Assembly: GCA_001599675.1 (NCBI GenBank)
Contig: BCHP01000003.1
Coordinates: 1,330,759 to 1,394,758 of the forward strand
DNA length: 64,000 nt
From: Basipetospora chlamydospora
Lineage: Eukaryota; Ascomycota; Sordariomycetes; Microascales
Direction of reading: 5' to 3'
Shown one piece after another: positions 22,363-33,878 of the stretch (its first letter is position 1; each line of letters starts with the position of its first letter). The translations under genes were made by a program, and so were the position numbers. The notes below the pieces were generated by a model that was not told where the DNA came from, did no database searches, and worked only from the letters and a program-made list of their open reading frames with translations.

Positions 22363-25300
22363 ATGGACCCATCTGGCGTGACGAGTGACGCGGCTATTTC
22401 CATGCCCGTGTCTTCACCAGCTCTGGTAAGCGGACGATTTTCTCCTTCCGCCATGGTCGTACCCCGCCGTACACACACACAGACAGGACCCCAAATTTCC
22501 CTGCTTCCCGAGGCTCCTGTTGTTCCTTTGGTCTTCCATCACACTAGAAACGGCCTTGTGGACTTTTCGGTGCATTGTCTTACCATACCTTCCCAAGCCT
22601 CCATACCTCTGTACTTTCCCATGCCCAATTGCCACCCAGTATTAACCCCCTGCCCTACTGGTCAGTTTGGTTACATGGACCAGAGCCCTGCTGCTCGTGT
22701 CTGCTTGAAGCGCCGCGACAGCCACCACGACAGTTACGCAGAAACCAGACCGACGAAGCGATCAGCCAGCTTGGTCCCAGGGAGCGCAAAGCCAGCGGCT
22801 TGGGCTCCGGCAACCGGGGACTGCAACGACAATGACGGGTCGGCCTCTGCCGCCGCGGGCGGGAGCACGGACGGCGTGTTTTTAGCCTCCCCTTGGCCCG
22901 GTCGGGCTGACGATCCATCATTGAGCACGTCCTCCCACCAGTCGGGCAACGCCCAGACACATCATGCTACCCCTAGCAACCACCGCCCGCCAGCATATAC
23001 TTCACAAAGAGATTTCCTTTGGCGTAACAGCCATGGGCCAAGTCTAAGTAACGGTCATGCCCTGAATCCCCCCAATCGCATTGACGGGCTCAATGATTTG
23101 GCACTTCACCCAAGGGATCACCGCCCAGAAGCTCGGGCACAAGGGAGCAATGCACAATCGTCGCAGCTCGCTCAGGATGACGAGAACATACGGGGACCCG
23201 GCACGGCGACAGAGGCTCCAGGCACCCTTCACCAGCAAAGGTCCCCCGCGGGCGGACTCAACCTTCCTGCATATCCTTCCCAAGTGTTTGCCCAAAGGTG
23301 GAAGTCAGGTGTTGCTCCATACGAGAGATATACTGACGAGGCGCCGCCACACTCCCATATCAACATGTCCGACCAGTCCCTAGCTTCTGCAATCGACCAC
23401 CACGCTGTGTTGTCAGGCTTCCCAGAGATTGCGAGCAACCATCGCCCGCACGGATGCGGTGTTCCGACGACCCATGGCAAGCCGACCGAGCCCCCTCACA
23501 ATTACATGTCACCCCCGATGTACATCAACACCTCAGGACACGACGTGGTCTCATCCGTTTCCCCTGGCTCTATAGCACCACAGCGCGATTCCTCGACCAG
23601 ACGGCCCAGCGCTCTGGATGGTTCAGCTCCGACTAGCGACGCTACTCTCCACCAAATGTTCGGCAATGGGAGCGGTGACTACGCCAGTCCGCAGATTGGG
23701 GTGCCAACACACGGTCGTTACGCCTTTCCTGCCCCACCAAATACTGACGGCTACGGTCTGGGCTTGGACTCGGATCTGTCCATGGCGAGCGCCACGGCAA
23801 CCACCCTTCAAAATCCTCAATTCAGGTCCTCTGAGGAACCGCATGCCCATCGACGTATGGTTGTCAGACAGGTCACCAAGATGGGCCTTCCCGCAGGCCA
23901 AAAACAGTATCCGACCCCTGAGCCATCGACACCGCGAGATGCCCACGTGAATGGGCCGGGTGTGGCCCCGCGCAGGGATTCTATCCAAAGTTCTCTCTCG
24001 AAGCACAGCGGAGACCCGCCAGCAGCAGGAGACGAGAAAAAACGCTGCGGGAGCCTCGACTCCTCCGCGCACGAAGACGGGCATGCGCCGGTACAGAAGA
24101 AGGTCCGGGGAGCCTTCTCTGAAGAAGCGAGGCGTGAAACGGGCGACACTCGCAAGAGAGGTGCTTGCATCCGATGTAGGATACAAAGGGCCAGGGTAAG
24201 AAAACGACCCTCGATAGGACACACTTCTCACACGAATCTTCGATCCCCTCATCAGAACTTGTTCGTCCCACTAACATCCACCCCTTCCCAAAAGTGTATA
24301 CCAAATCCGTCCGACCCGGATGGTGAGTGCAAGACGTGCAATGCTGTCCAGAAGGACTCCAAGAAGGTCGTTCACAGGCTGCCCTGTCTACGGTGGAAGG
24401 TTGCCGAGATTATTCTCAGCAGGACCGACGTCGGCAGCGGCAGCCTAAATCTGACGAACAGATGGCGCGGGTTTGACATGAGGGATATCGACGGCGAGGA
24501 CTGGGCCAGCTCGGACACGCGTGTCGTGCAGATATCGCTCGACATATTCGGTGCCGGCTTCGGCCCCATCAACATCTCCGTCCGGGAGTTCAAGCCCCGC
24601 GTTGGGGACGTGACGTGCCGGGTCTGGCGGGATAACGAGGTCGCTAAGCATACGGAGCTCGCGCCATACGCGCTGTCAAATATTCGCCAGTCGGCCAAGG
24701 ACTTCAAAACACACGTCAACAACCACACAATACAAGCTCTCAAGGCTGTTGCGGATGATGAAAACGTCGATGAGATAATTCGCGAGACGTACCAGTGGGC
24801 GATCAGGCATTACCATCGGCTTCGGGTATGGCGTCTTTCTTCACCCTTCTAGATGGTCTTCAATTCCCTATCCCCACCCTGATTCTTTCGGCTTGTAGTC
24901 GAAGATACTAATTTTCTTCTGTTTTCACTGGAGTAGGTCCCGGGGCTTTCCGATAGCCAGCAGACGGAGGAGTGGCAGTTCCTGGCTGACGTCTACCGCC
25001 TCTGGATGGCGATCCGCCACACCGTGGGGTCCTCGTTTCTCTCCGGAGACGACAAGCTGGGGATGGAACCGCACTTCTCCGACCAGTCGTACCCCCTCTG
25101 GTCGCGGGTCTCGACGCCGCGCATGATCATCGCCCAGGCCGACAGCATCCTCGCGAGTGAGATCATCAGCCCGCTGCGCAAGAAGGTATTGCGGATCCTT
25201 GAGGGCATGATCAAGGCGAACAAGCCGAAGCACTGGTCTACCATCTACCTGACCGTGTTCCTACTGCTGCACAACGTGTCCGTCATATCTGCGGACCGTC

Positions 25301-25901
25301 GGCGGCATGGTAGGGACAACGGAGCTCCGGTAAGGGGGATACCCTATTCCCACATCCAACTCATTGTTGCTGGGACCTGTTGAGCTGAAAGTTGGATTCG
25401 CTGACGCCATACTGTGATTCTCCGGTAGAAGGGTTATTCGCTGCCGGGTTTCGTTGCGGAGCTGCAGAAGAGCGCCAACATCCTTCTCGCATACTGGCAC
25501 TACTATCGGACGGACAACGACCCGGTAAAGGTGGGCTGCATCGACAGACACCGGACCCGGCTGATGGATCTGACAGCGGAGAAGTTTACGTTTATCCAGA
25601 AGAGCTGCATGAAGATGAGGCAGTCAAGTGAGTATCTGACCCAGTTGTCCCCGCTGCACCCCATATGTCCCTATCAAAGCCCATAACCTACCATTTTCAC
25701 ATTGTGGCAAACTTGGTAAATAGGGTAGAAGGGATGGATGGTTCACGTCTGTAAATCGCCAGCTAACCCCACGACTTTTTCTTCTCTTCCTCTGTAGGGG
25801 AGCTGTTCACCAATATTGAAGACAACTTTGACCATGAGATGTACTGGGTTTGTCGCATGTTTGACCGCGAGTGGTCGGCGAGCGAGACCTTTAAGGGGTA
25901 G
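22363..25901 (+). CDS. Zn(II)2Cys6 fungal transcription factor
   Basis: Probable exons: 22363-22425, 22666-24195, 24295-24825, 24937-25329, 25429-25627 and 25798-25901, giving 939 residues. The start is the first in-frame ATG (22363). The first intron (22426-22665) has a GTAAGC donor and GTCAG acceptor, but it is 240 nt, in frame and stop-free, so a 1,019-residue unspliced reading is also possible. About 500 residues of Ser/Pro/Gly-rich, disordered-looking sequence precede a binuclear zinc cluster whose six Cys (about 522, 525, 532, 543, 546, 562) are brought together by the 24196-24294 intron. The sixth Cys lies 15 residues after the fifth (LPCLRWK), longer than in Gal4. The following roughly 370 residues contain Trp- and Leu-rich helices. 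It should bind DNA in the nucleus; the targets are unknown. The next gene encodes a trafficking subunit, so context gives no pathway. Confidence 0.82.
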
Positions 25902-26118
25902 CGATGAACCATAACGGTGTGGTGGATCTTTCCCCCTCACTACTACGGTGTTGATTAACTGGAAGTCTCCGTCTTGAGGAGTTATCCTTCAAGTTATACT
26001 GGACGACGCGAGTTGCGAACCTCACCCGCCTCGCCCATTTCTTCCGGGCTTCCGTTGGGACCGTCGTGGTTTAGAATGTTCCCCTTTCGTTCTTCACTAA
26101 TGACTTTCTTTTGTTTGT

Positions 26119-26203
<85 letters not shown>

Positions 26204-26894
26204 ACAGCTTCCGTTCTTTTACGACAGCTATCCACCATACCAGATCAACTTTTTTTTTTCTTTTTTTCGAACCACGAGTCCCGAAGTCCGCGTCTGATCC
26301 GCAGCAAACTTGTTCGCCGAGAGGCACTGGCCCTGCGCGCAGAGGACAGGGACTGCCAGCGTACGTTGATTGCTTGAGCCTGGGCGTTTCGGGGAGTAGA
26401 GCATAGATACCTGTTGTTTCTGCCATTACAATTTTCTCATACCCACACTAATACAACATTCTTCTCCTTTTTGACATGAGTAACCCCTAAGACCCCTAAT
26501 AATCGGCATTTTTTATGGTCCGCCCTCTCCACTGGGCAAGGAAAGCCAACCTCCCAAGCGGTGGCCAGCTTGAACCTGAGGTGGCTCGGGTTGGCAAGTT
26601 TCTTGCTTACTCCGTACAAACTGTAACCAGCCACATCAGTGCTGTGGCTAGGAAAGCCGAGTGGATCGTGGCTGGATGGACCCTGAGGGATCCACATACA
26701 CGTGATCGCGCATTGGAGCTTCCAGTCCACTCTCAACTACACTTGACTTGTTCAGGCCATCTAGTTGCCCACCCCCTGTCCGTGGACTCGACAGACCACA
26801 CGAATAATCGCTCTCACCCACCCCGAAACCTCCCCCTCCCATTGAGCTACTCCTACGACGCCGGGGACTCTTCCTGGTAGACCCGACGCCCAAG
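25902..26894. other. Intergenic region with long poly-T tract
   Basis: Holds the 3' end of the regulator, an 83-T homopolymer and the promoter of the AP-2 mu gene. An exact TACTCCGTA copy is at 26608-26616. I see no gene here. Confidence 0.6.
26120..26202. repeat. 83-nt poly-T homopolymer
   Basis: An uninterrupted run of about 83 T beginning at 26120, roughly 220 nt after the stop codon of the Zn2Cys6 gene. A shorter interrupted T block follows at about 26250-26268. It could be the A tail of a minus-strand retroelement insertion or a slippage-expanded tract; no element body or target-site duplication was recognised. Confidence 0.9.
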
Positions 26895-28466
26895 ATGCTG
26901 TCCGGCATCCTTATCTTCAACCAGAAGGGCGAGAACCTCATCTTTCGCGCCTTCCGGAACGACTGCCGCCCCCGCCTCGCCGACGTCTTCCGGATCCAGG
27001 TCATTTCCAACGCACAGGTGCGGTCGCCGATTCTGACCCTTGGCAGCACAACCTTTAGCCATGTCAAGCACGAGAACATATACCTGGTGGCGGTGACCAA
27101 GAGTAACGCCAATGCCGCGCTGGTGTTTGAGTTCCTGTACCGGCTGATCCAGCTGGGCCGGGGGTACTTTGCCAAATTCGATGAGGAGGCGGTCAAGAAC
27201 AACTTTGTGCTCGTGTACGAGCTCCTGGACGGTATGCATTTCCTGTCCGCCCCTGAACGCGACGTCCCCTCCCTCCTCGCGATACAACCCCCCCCCCCCC
27301 CCCCCCAAAAAAAAAAAAAAAAACCAAATCCTCCTCTCCCCCTCTCCCGTCCGGCGCTGCCCGAGGTACCTCATAAGAAGAGAATGGTTGGGCTAACTTG
27401 TAACTGGGGGAAATCCAGAAATCATCGACTTCGGCTACCCGCAGAACACCGAGACAGACACGCTCAAGATGTACATCACGACCGAGGGCGTCAAGACGGA
27501 GAGGGCGGTGGAGGACTCGGCCAAGATTACGATGCAAGCCACGGGCGCCCTCTCGTGGCGCAAGGCCGACGTCAAGTACCGCAAGAACGAGGCCTTCGTC
27601 GACGTTATCGAGGACGTCAATCTACTCATGTCCGCCACGGGCGCCGTCCTCCGCGCCGACGTGACGGGGCAGATCATCATGCGCGCCTACCTCTCGGGCA
27701 CGCCCGAGTGCAAATTCGGCCTCAACGACCGGCTCCTGCTCGACAACGACGGCCTGCTGAGCCTCCCCAGCGGCAACAGGATGGGCTCCAAGGCGACCAA
27801 GGCGGCCGCGGGGAGCGTCACGCTCGAGGACTGCCAGTTCCACCAGTGCGTGAAGCTGGGCAAGTTTGACAGTGACCGCATAATCAGCTTCGTGCCCCCG
27901 GACGGTGAGTTCGAGCTTATGCGGTACCGGTCGACGGAGAACGTCAACCTGCCCTTCAAGGTGCACGCCATCGTCAACGAGATCGGGCGCACCAAGGTGG
28001 AGTACAGCATCGGCGTCAAGGCCAACTTCGGGTCCAAGCTGTTCGCGACAAACGTCGTGGTGCGGATCCCGACGCCGCTCAACACGGCCAAGATCACGGA
28101 GCGGTGCACGCAGGGCAAGGCCAAGTACGAGCCGTCGGAGAACAACATCGTGTGGAAGATTGGCCGGTTCACGGGCCAGAGCGAGTTCGTGCTCAGCGCC
28201 GAGGCGATACTCACGAGCATGACGAACCAGCGCGCGTGGTCAAGGCCGCCGCTCAGCCTCAGCTTCAGCCTGCTCATGTTCACCAGCTCCGGCCTGCTTG
28301 TGCGGTACCTCAAGGTGTTTGAGAAGAGCAACTACTCGAGCGTCAAGTGGGTGCGGTACATGACGAGGGCGGGGTCTTATGAGATTAGGTCAGTCGCATC
28401 GTCACGGGCTACGCGTACTCGGGGAAGAAGCAACTTACTGACTTTGGTTGATGGTGCAGATTTTAG
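26895..28466 (+). CDS. apm4: AP-2 adaptor complex subunit mu
   Basis: Three exons, 26895-27231, 27419-28388 and 28460-28466, encode 437 residues, the usual length for this subunit. The N-terminal longin-like domain starts MLSGILIFNQKGE and includes NNFVLVYELLDEI and DFGYPQ across the first junction. The C-terminal mu-homology domain contains YLSGTPECKFG, FHQCVKLGKFDS, SFVPPDGEFELMRYR, VRIPTPLNT and LVRYLKVFE. These match AP-2 mu (yeast Apm4) better than AP-1 mu. The protein sits in the AP-2 heterotetramer at the plasma membrane, where the C-terminal domain reads Tyr-based sorting signals for clathrin endocytosis. The last exon codes only the end of Arg, one Phe and the stop, giving the expected YEIRF end. 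Intron 1 contains a 19-C and 17-A block. Confidence 0.93.
27288..27323. repeat. C19-A17 homopolymer block inside AP-2 mu intron 1
   Basis: A run of 19 C directly followed by 17 A, wholly inside the 187-nt first intron of the AP-2 mu gene. Removing the intron restores the family sequence, so the tract does not disrupt the protein. Its length makes sequencing slippage likely. Confidence 0.85.
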
Positions 28467-31400
28467 CATAATGATACCCCTTTTTGCATGGCATCGGCGA
28501 CTTATGCATACGAACGCCGCCGCCACATCACATTCGCATCCGATTCCGGGGGCGGAGTTGGGTATTCTCTTGAGATAGAGACTGACGGGTGATTCCCGCC
28601 CTGAAAGGGAAAGGCCACCGCTTCCGGTGAGCCGTTTCTGGCGACGATCAACGCCAAGGAACTAGGGCCTTCCGGGCAATGCTGGGGTAGGGCGTCTGGT
28701 TCGCTAAGGGTACGAGATCCTGGCCAAACCGGGATCGGAACCGGTCCACTACAGGTCCAGGCAGTATCTGTCGAGAGGTGACAGCTCTAGAAGAAACCAC
28801 TACGGCAACCAAGTTCTTCTACCCTCAAGTTACATCTGGGTAACACCAGGTTCGACCCACAGGTCAATATTCCCCCTGGAAGGCTGACGGTATACGCGTC
28901 AACCCTCCTCCTCTGTCAACCAATGCACTGCAGGAAGAAGCAAAGCGGACGATCTCTAGAGTCCAACAGCCCTCAGAAGAGGGATTTTTATAGACTACCT
29001 ACCTGAAACTATCAAGGATAAGTGGTATCTGGCGTATTCTAGCGTCCCACCTCCTCTGCCGTTCAAGCCACCTAATCTTAGGTCCGTGGGGATTGTTGAA
29101 AGCGAAGGGAAAAGGGAAGACAGGTCTGATCTGTACGGGTGAAGAGAGAGAGGGCCCCAGAACCGCCCCCCTCCCCCTTGGGGGTCTTGTTTCAAGGACC
29201 AAAAGAGCAAAGAGACTTACGCATATCCATAGAGCACATATAAACCCACATCTCCCAACCATCCGCGTCTACATACTCCGTACACACCGACATTCCGTGG
29301 AGCTTCGTGAAAGTTCGACGTTTGTGCTTTCGGAGTATTCCTCGGCCTCGAGGACCGGTCAGCGAAGATATCCCTGCCCCTCTGCCACTGAGATGTCTCG
29401 GGGCATGGGGATGGCCACTTCCAAGGCTCTTATTATCGAATCATGGCTTTCGCACCCTGTTACTACGGTCAGCCTGTGAACCTTACAAAACAAAAAGAAA
29501 GAAAGAAAGAAATTGAAGGAAAAGACTAAGAAGGGTAACATCCTTTCTTCTCGGCTTCCCTCTAGACATCCCCAGTCTCTGACGTTACATTGAAGCTGTA
29601 CTATTACCCGCATGGGGAGAGGCAATTCTGGGTTTCCAAGAACATGTATGGGCCGTGTCTCTCTTGATGTCATGAGTCTTTCCCCCAGGGCATGAGAGCC
29701 AGGGACCTCACCCCATCCCCCGGCCCTTCTCCCCTCCTTGACCCTCCCCCCCAGACGTCAGGCATGCAGACCACTTCCCGACTGGAATAATTCAAACTAG
29801 CCAGGGCATGCTGATCCCTGAAGGTTGGGTGTTTCGGATGGTCCCGGCTTCCCGGATTTCCCTTGGCCTTTTTAGGACGTGGGCATGGGGGATTTCCTGG
29901 GCGGTCGAGGTCAGGGACCTGGTGATATTTTCATCACACCGGGCATTGTCCGGTCATCTCCAGTCTGGTCGTCGATACATACTCGTACTCAGTCACTCGA
30001 TTGTTTGCTGCAGAGCGCGAATGCTGACCCGGATAGCCGGAACTAACATGTTGTCGTTTCCCAATCTGGGGCGTGGGAGGCCTGATGCAATCTCCCGTAT
30101 CCCGTTCAGGAAAGCGCCTCTAACTATTACCGGGTCGATCTCCTAAGGAATTGGTAGCCCCCATCCCCAAGGAGGATAAGATTCCCACCGGCCCTGCAGA
30201 TCGTCACCTGGAAGCGTCCTGCAGTATCATGCCTAACAGCAACGGAAGATGATGTTTCAGTCCCGGCCTCCAAGTGCCGTCAGGGACCAGTGACTCCCCT
30301 GGAATCGAGGTTGAAAGTAAGCCCACACCTTCGAGATTGACTGCTTCACTGTCGAAGTGAAAGTGAGACGGTCCTACAGTACAACTCTCACACGTGGAAC
30401 TCGGGATTGTTTCAGGGATTCGCTTTTTTGCGCCACGCTGCTGGGCAGGGAAGGCTTCGACATGGCAGGAGGCGCCCCATTCGAGATCCAAGCAGGCCTG
30501 TCTCTTGCCCATCTCCGGCGCAGTGGGCCCCAGAGGCTTACTCCTGTCTAGCCTGCGGGTTGGGGTTAGTAGTTACCACGCCAAGTCGCGGAGGCTGAAG
30601 ATTCCCTTCCATGGAACCGGAAGGAGAAAAAAGCATGGAAGGCTCACCCCTGTCTCTCTCTCATCTTCGCAGAGAGAGACGGGCCCTAGCGTTGGCGCAC
30701 CCCGCCGACGAATTGGGAGTGACAGCCGTTTCAAGATCCCTACTTCTCTACTAGGAGGCGTGTGACGACGAACGCCGACTTCTCTTGTTTGTTTTTTTCT
30801 TTTCTTTTTTTGGTCTAGGCAGGGTCCATAGTGCACACGAAGCAGCCCCCCTCCCTCCCATTCCCTCACTTCACCTCCGCCAACGATGTCTTCCTCATCT
30901 GTCTCCATTCCGAAGCCCTTCTCACACCGGGTTTGTCGTCCCCTTTATCTTTCGGACAACTTATCTCGTTGACACTCTGGGCGTGCGGGTTCGTGATGTG
31001 AGTACGAACTGGTCTCCTCGCATCTGGGTATGGGGTTTGTGAGTGGAGGGAAGCGGGATATAAAGAGGGATGCCCTGATCCTCCTCTTCTATGATGTCGC
31101 CGACCTTTCTCAGTAGAGCATCCACGATAGCTATATTCTGCTTTGTCCTTTGCGGATTCCAACGAAAATAGCCCGAACCTCGCACGAGCTGGCGCTCATT
31201 CTCATCCTGAGCCATCATTCGTATTTATCGGCGAAACATCCCGCCAACTCTGCCTCTTTCCATCTCCTCCTCTTCCTTCTAAGTCAGTGAACCCTCAATA
31301 CCAGCGACGAAGGGCCGGTGGATCTTCCTCACTGAGAGATACCGCCGAGGAGCGCAAATATTTCCCGTCATCGCCGTTCATCTCCAACTGGGGATTCGCC

Positions 31401-31703
31401 AGGGAGTCCACCACTTTTTTTTCCTTTTTCTAAAAAAACGAAAGAAAAGCCACGCGAGGCAACCCGAACCGGTGTGCAGGGGTTCAGTCCTTATCACTGC
31501 CGCCCCCTCCTTTCGCCACGCATCGCGATATCGTATCTGAGGGAGAACACCAAGAGGGCCTGGAACAGTGGAAACGACACACACTCGCAAGCACCTATCA
31601 TTTACGCCTCGGCACAGCTAGCCCAGTCCAATCTGTGACTGCCCTCTGATACAGCAAGATCTTCTGGAGTCGAGAGGAGAGGCGCATTACTTCCCGGAAA
31701 GAG
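28467..31703. other. Gene-free region before the cysteine-rich cluster
   Basis: About 3.2 kb without a gene I can support. An exact TACTCCGTA copy is at 29274-29282. A TATAAA at 31059-31064 lies about 640 nt before the first cysteine-rich gene and could belong to a long leader. Overlapping open frames show no family motifs. Confidence 0.4.
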
Positions 31704-32123
31704 ATGTGCACCTACTGCTACCTCCACCATCACCACATTCCCCCTTGCAACCGGGCGCCGGACATTGTGGTCCACTGGGACTTCTGCCACAAGGCAACCA
31801 CCACCTCCACATCGTCCCCGTCCTCGTCCTCGTCCTCGTCCTCGTACCACGGCGAGAGCTCGATAACGCCGCCGTGCGGGGAGAACTGCTTCGACTTCGT
31901 CCAGCCCATCGACGCGGACAATCCGTGCACGGCGGGCAGGTGCCTCGTCTCGCCAGCGTGCACATCCGGCCAGTGCCGGCTCGAGGCACTAGGTGGGAGA
32001 TGGATGTGCTGCCGTTGCAGGAGGGGGGCCAACGTGTTGCGGTGGTGCGGGCACAAGATGAAGGCCAGTCCGGATACGTTCTGCTATCACCGGGTCTGCG
32101 AACGTTGCACAAGGGATGAATGA
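31704..32123 (+). CDS. Small cysteine-rich putative zinc-binding protein, cluster member 1
   Basis: Single-exon gene of 139 residues with 17 Cys. The start (ATGTGCAC) matches the other two members, which also begin Met-Cys. There is no signal peptide, so the protein is probably intracellular. It shares the family core: a Cys pair at 86 and 91, then eight residues, Trp100, x, Cys102-Cys103, x, Cys105, Cys115, and the terminal CYHRVCERC (127-135). The C-x-C and C-x-H-x2-C-x2-C arrangement is typical of treble-clef or RING-like zinc sites, but I know no named domain with this spacing. Residues 31-49 form a Ser/Thr-rich insert encoded partly by a TCCTCG hexanucleotide repeat, absent from the other members. 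Function unknown. Reality as a gene rests on conservation between three divergent copies. Confidence 0.72.
   Translation: MCTYCYLHHHHIPPCNRAPDIVVHWDFCHKATTTSTSSPSSSSSSSSYHGESSITPPCGENCFDFVQPIDADNPCTAGRCLVSPACTSGQCRLEALGGRWMCCRCRRGANVLRWCGHKMKASPDTFCYHRVCERCTRDE
31821..31844. repeat. TCCTCG hexanucleotide repeat in coding sequence
   Basis: Four tandem TCCTCG units encode part of the poly-Ser insert of cluster member 1. Such coding repeats can expand or contract in whole codons; neither neighbouring paralogue has it. Confidence 0.8.
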
Positions 32124-33075
32124 CGTGTAGCTGCAAAGCAAGGCCCGGTGGCCGGGTTGGTTTTCCTTCCCTGTTCTCCGGATTCCTTTTCTTTTTTTTT
32201 TCCCTTGTTCTTCTCGTTTGGTTGAATGGCCGCTGGTCTTTACTTCTTCTTTTTCTTCTTCCCTTCTCTTTTTTGGGGTGTTTCCTGGCGCAAGTCCTTT
32301 CTAGGTCTCTTTCCCATGTCTATCACCTACAGGTGAAAATTTGAGCAACGGGAGGATACTTTGACGTGTGCTAAAAGATCTCTAATATTCCATCTTTCAT
32401 CTTGTTTCTTCTCTTCTTTTCCTTTTCCTTTCTGCGAAGGGCTGGGGCCAGTTCCCAGTTGAGCTTTAATCTCCCATCATTCTCACCCACCTTACTTCTC
32501 GGTGGTCATAAGGCAAAGGTGGGCGGAATTTTTATCTCTCTCATCTGAAGTGGTCTGGAATTGTCTCAGAGAGCAGACAGGGATGCTGGATGTCGATGGG
32601 GCATCTTCGGGCTCTTGGAATGAAGCTGTGGACTGCGCAGCTTGGCAGATGGGAGGTGGGCGGTTCTGTGGCGTTGGAAGGGGAGATGATGAAGCCTCTT
32701 CTCGGTGTGCACAAAAGACCCAACCCGAGGCGAATCAGCCGAATTCGGACTTCCAGGCAGAAACAGGCTTGGTGGGAGGCTTCGAGCCGGGAGACGTTGA
32801 AGATGGACTCGGGGTATCGAGGGGCCTTCTATGGAGGGATTCGGGGCATGGAGTCAGCTCGTTCTTTCTTACCGGTTCACTACTTGTGCCATGGATTCCC
32901 CCTCCTTTCTGCTTGGAGTGGCGAGAGGGCGGTTTCCCGTTTCTTTTCCTTCTTACATTTCCTTGATTCTCGTGGAGATTGGAGAGTTCGTCTTTTTGTG
33001 TTCCTGCCTCACGGAACGCCTCAGCTGGGCTCGGGCCGAGAAGATGCTGTTGGTTGGGCCAGGGTAGAGAAGGGA

Positions 33076-33077
<2 letters not shown>

Positions 33078-33130
<53 letters not shown>
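33078..33130. repeat. 53-nt poly-G homopolymer
   Basis: Uninterrupted run of about 53 G. Frames across it give poly-Gly or poly-Pro. Exact length is unreliable from most sequencing chemistries. On the G-rich strand it could form G-quadruplexes. Confidence 0.85.
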
Positions 33131-33131
<1 letters not shown>

Positions 33132-33840
33132 TGAGGAGATGAGGAGATAAGCCTGTGGAAAGAATGCAATTCTTTTTCCGTTTTAGCACTCGTGGTCTCT
33201 GTCTGGCTGTCAAGAAAGCCACTTTTTTTTCTCAGAGCGAACGGCACGTTGTCGTCATTTTTACTGTTATCTAGTTGCATACCGACAATCTCGCAAAGGG
33301 CCCTCGACGCTTGGCTGGCGTGGCGTATCTGGCAATGTCACCCGCCGCCTTTCTACCTGTTCCAGCTGGGCCTGTCCCTCCAGAACGCCACATTCAGCGA
33401 GGCCTCGATCGGGCATATCATCCGCCCAAGGGCATCGTATGTACTCATCGAAGGCAGCCCTGATCGAATACACGCCTCTTACCCCCATCGTCCTTTTTCT
33501 AGCTGCTCACGAGTCATGACTATCTTTTACCAGATCTTCTGTCGGCAATCGGTCATCCTCTCTACTTCTAGCGATGATTTGTAATACCTCGGATGGACTC
33601 CCCTCAGATCCCGGGCTCTGGATGGTGAAATAAGGGCCTCGACCTGTCAAAGGAGATGTCAGAGGTAGTACAGGAGATCCTCGTTACGCCCCCTTCCCCC
33701 CCTCCTTCTCTTTTTTCACCCCTTTCCTTGCTTCTCACACCTTCGACCTTTACCTTTCCCTTTTCTCTGACTGTCCCAGCCAGCTGGGTCATTCCAGCTC
33801 GCACCGTCCGGCGAACCCGGCCGGCATCGTGATCTCTTCC

Positions 33841-33878
33841 ACACACACACACACTCTCTCTCTCTCTCTCTCTCTCTC
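33841..33878. repeat. (AC)n(TC)n compound microsatellite
   Basis: About seven AC units pass directly into about twelve TC units, ending in a gggagag flank. It lies in the spacer between members 1 and 2 of the cysteine-rich cluster. Confidence 0.85.

Noticed and set aside
26111..26426. Poly-Phe and poly-Lys open frames across the T tract
   Set aside because: Pure homopolymer translation.
32590..33150. 186-codon open frame running into the poly-G tract
   Set aside because: Ends in poly-Gly, has no motif and lies between paralogues without sharing their Cys pattern.
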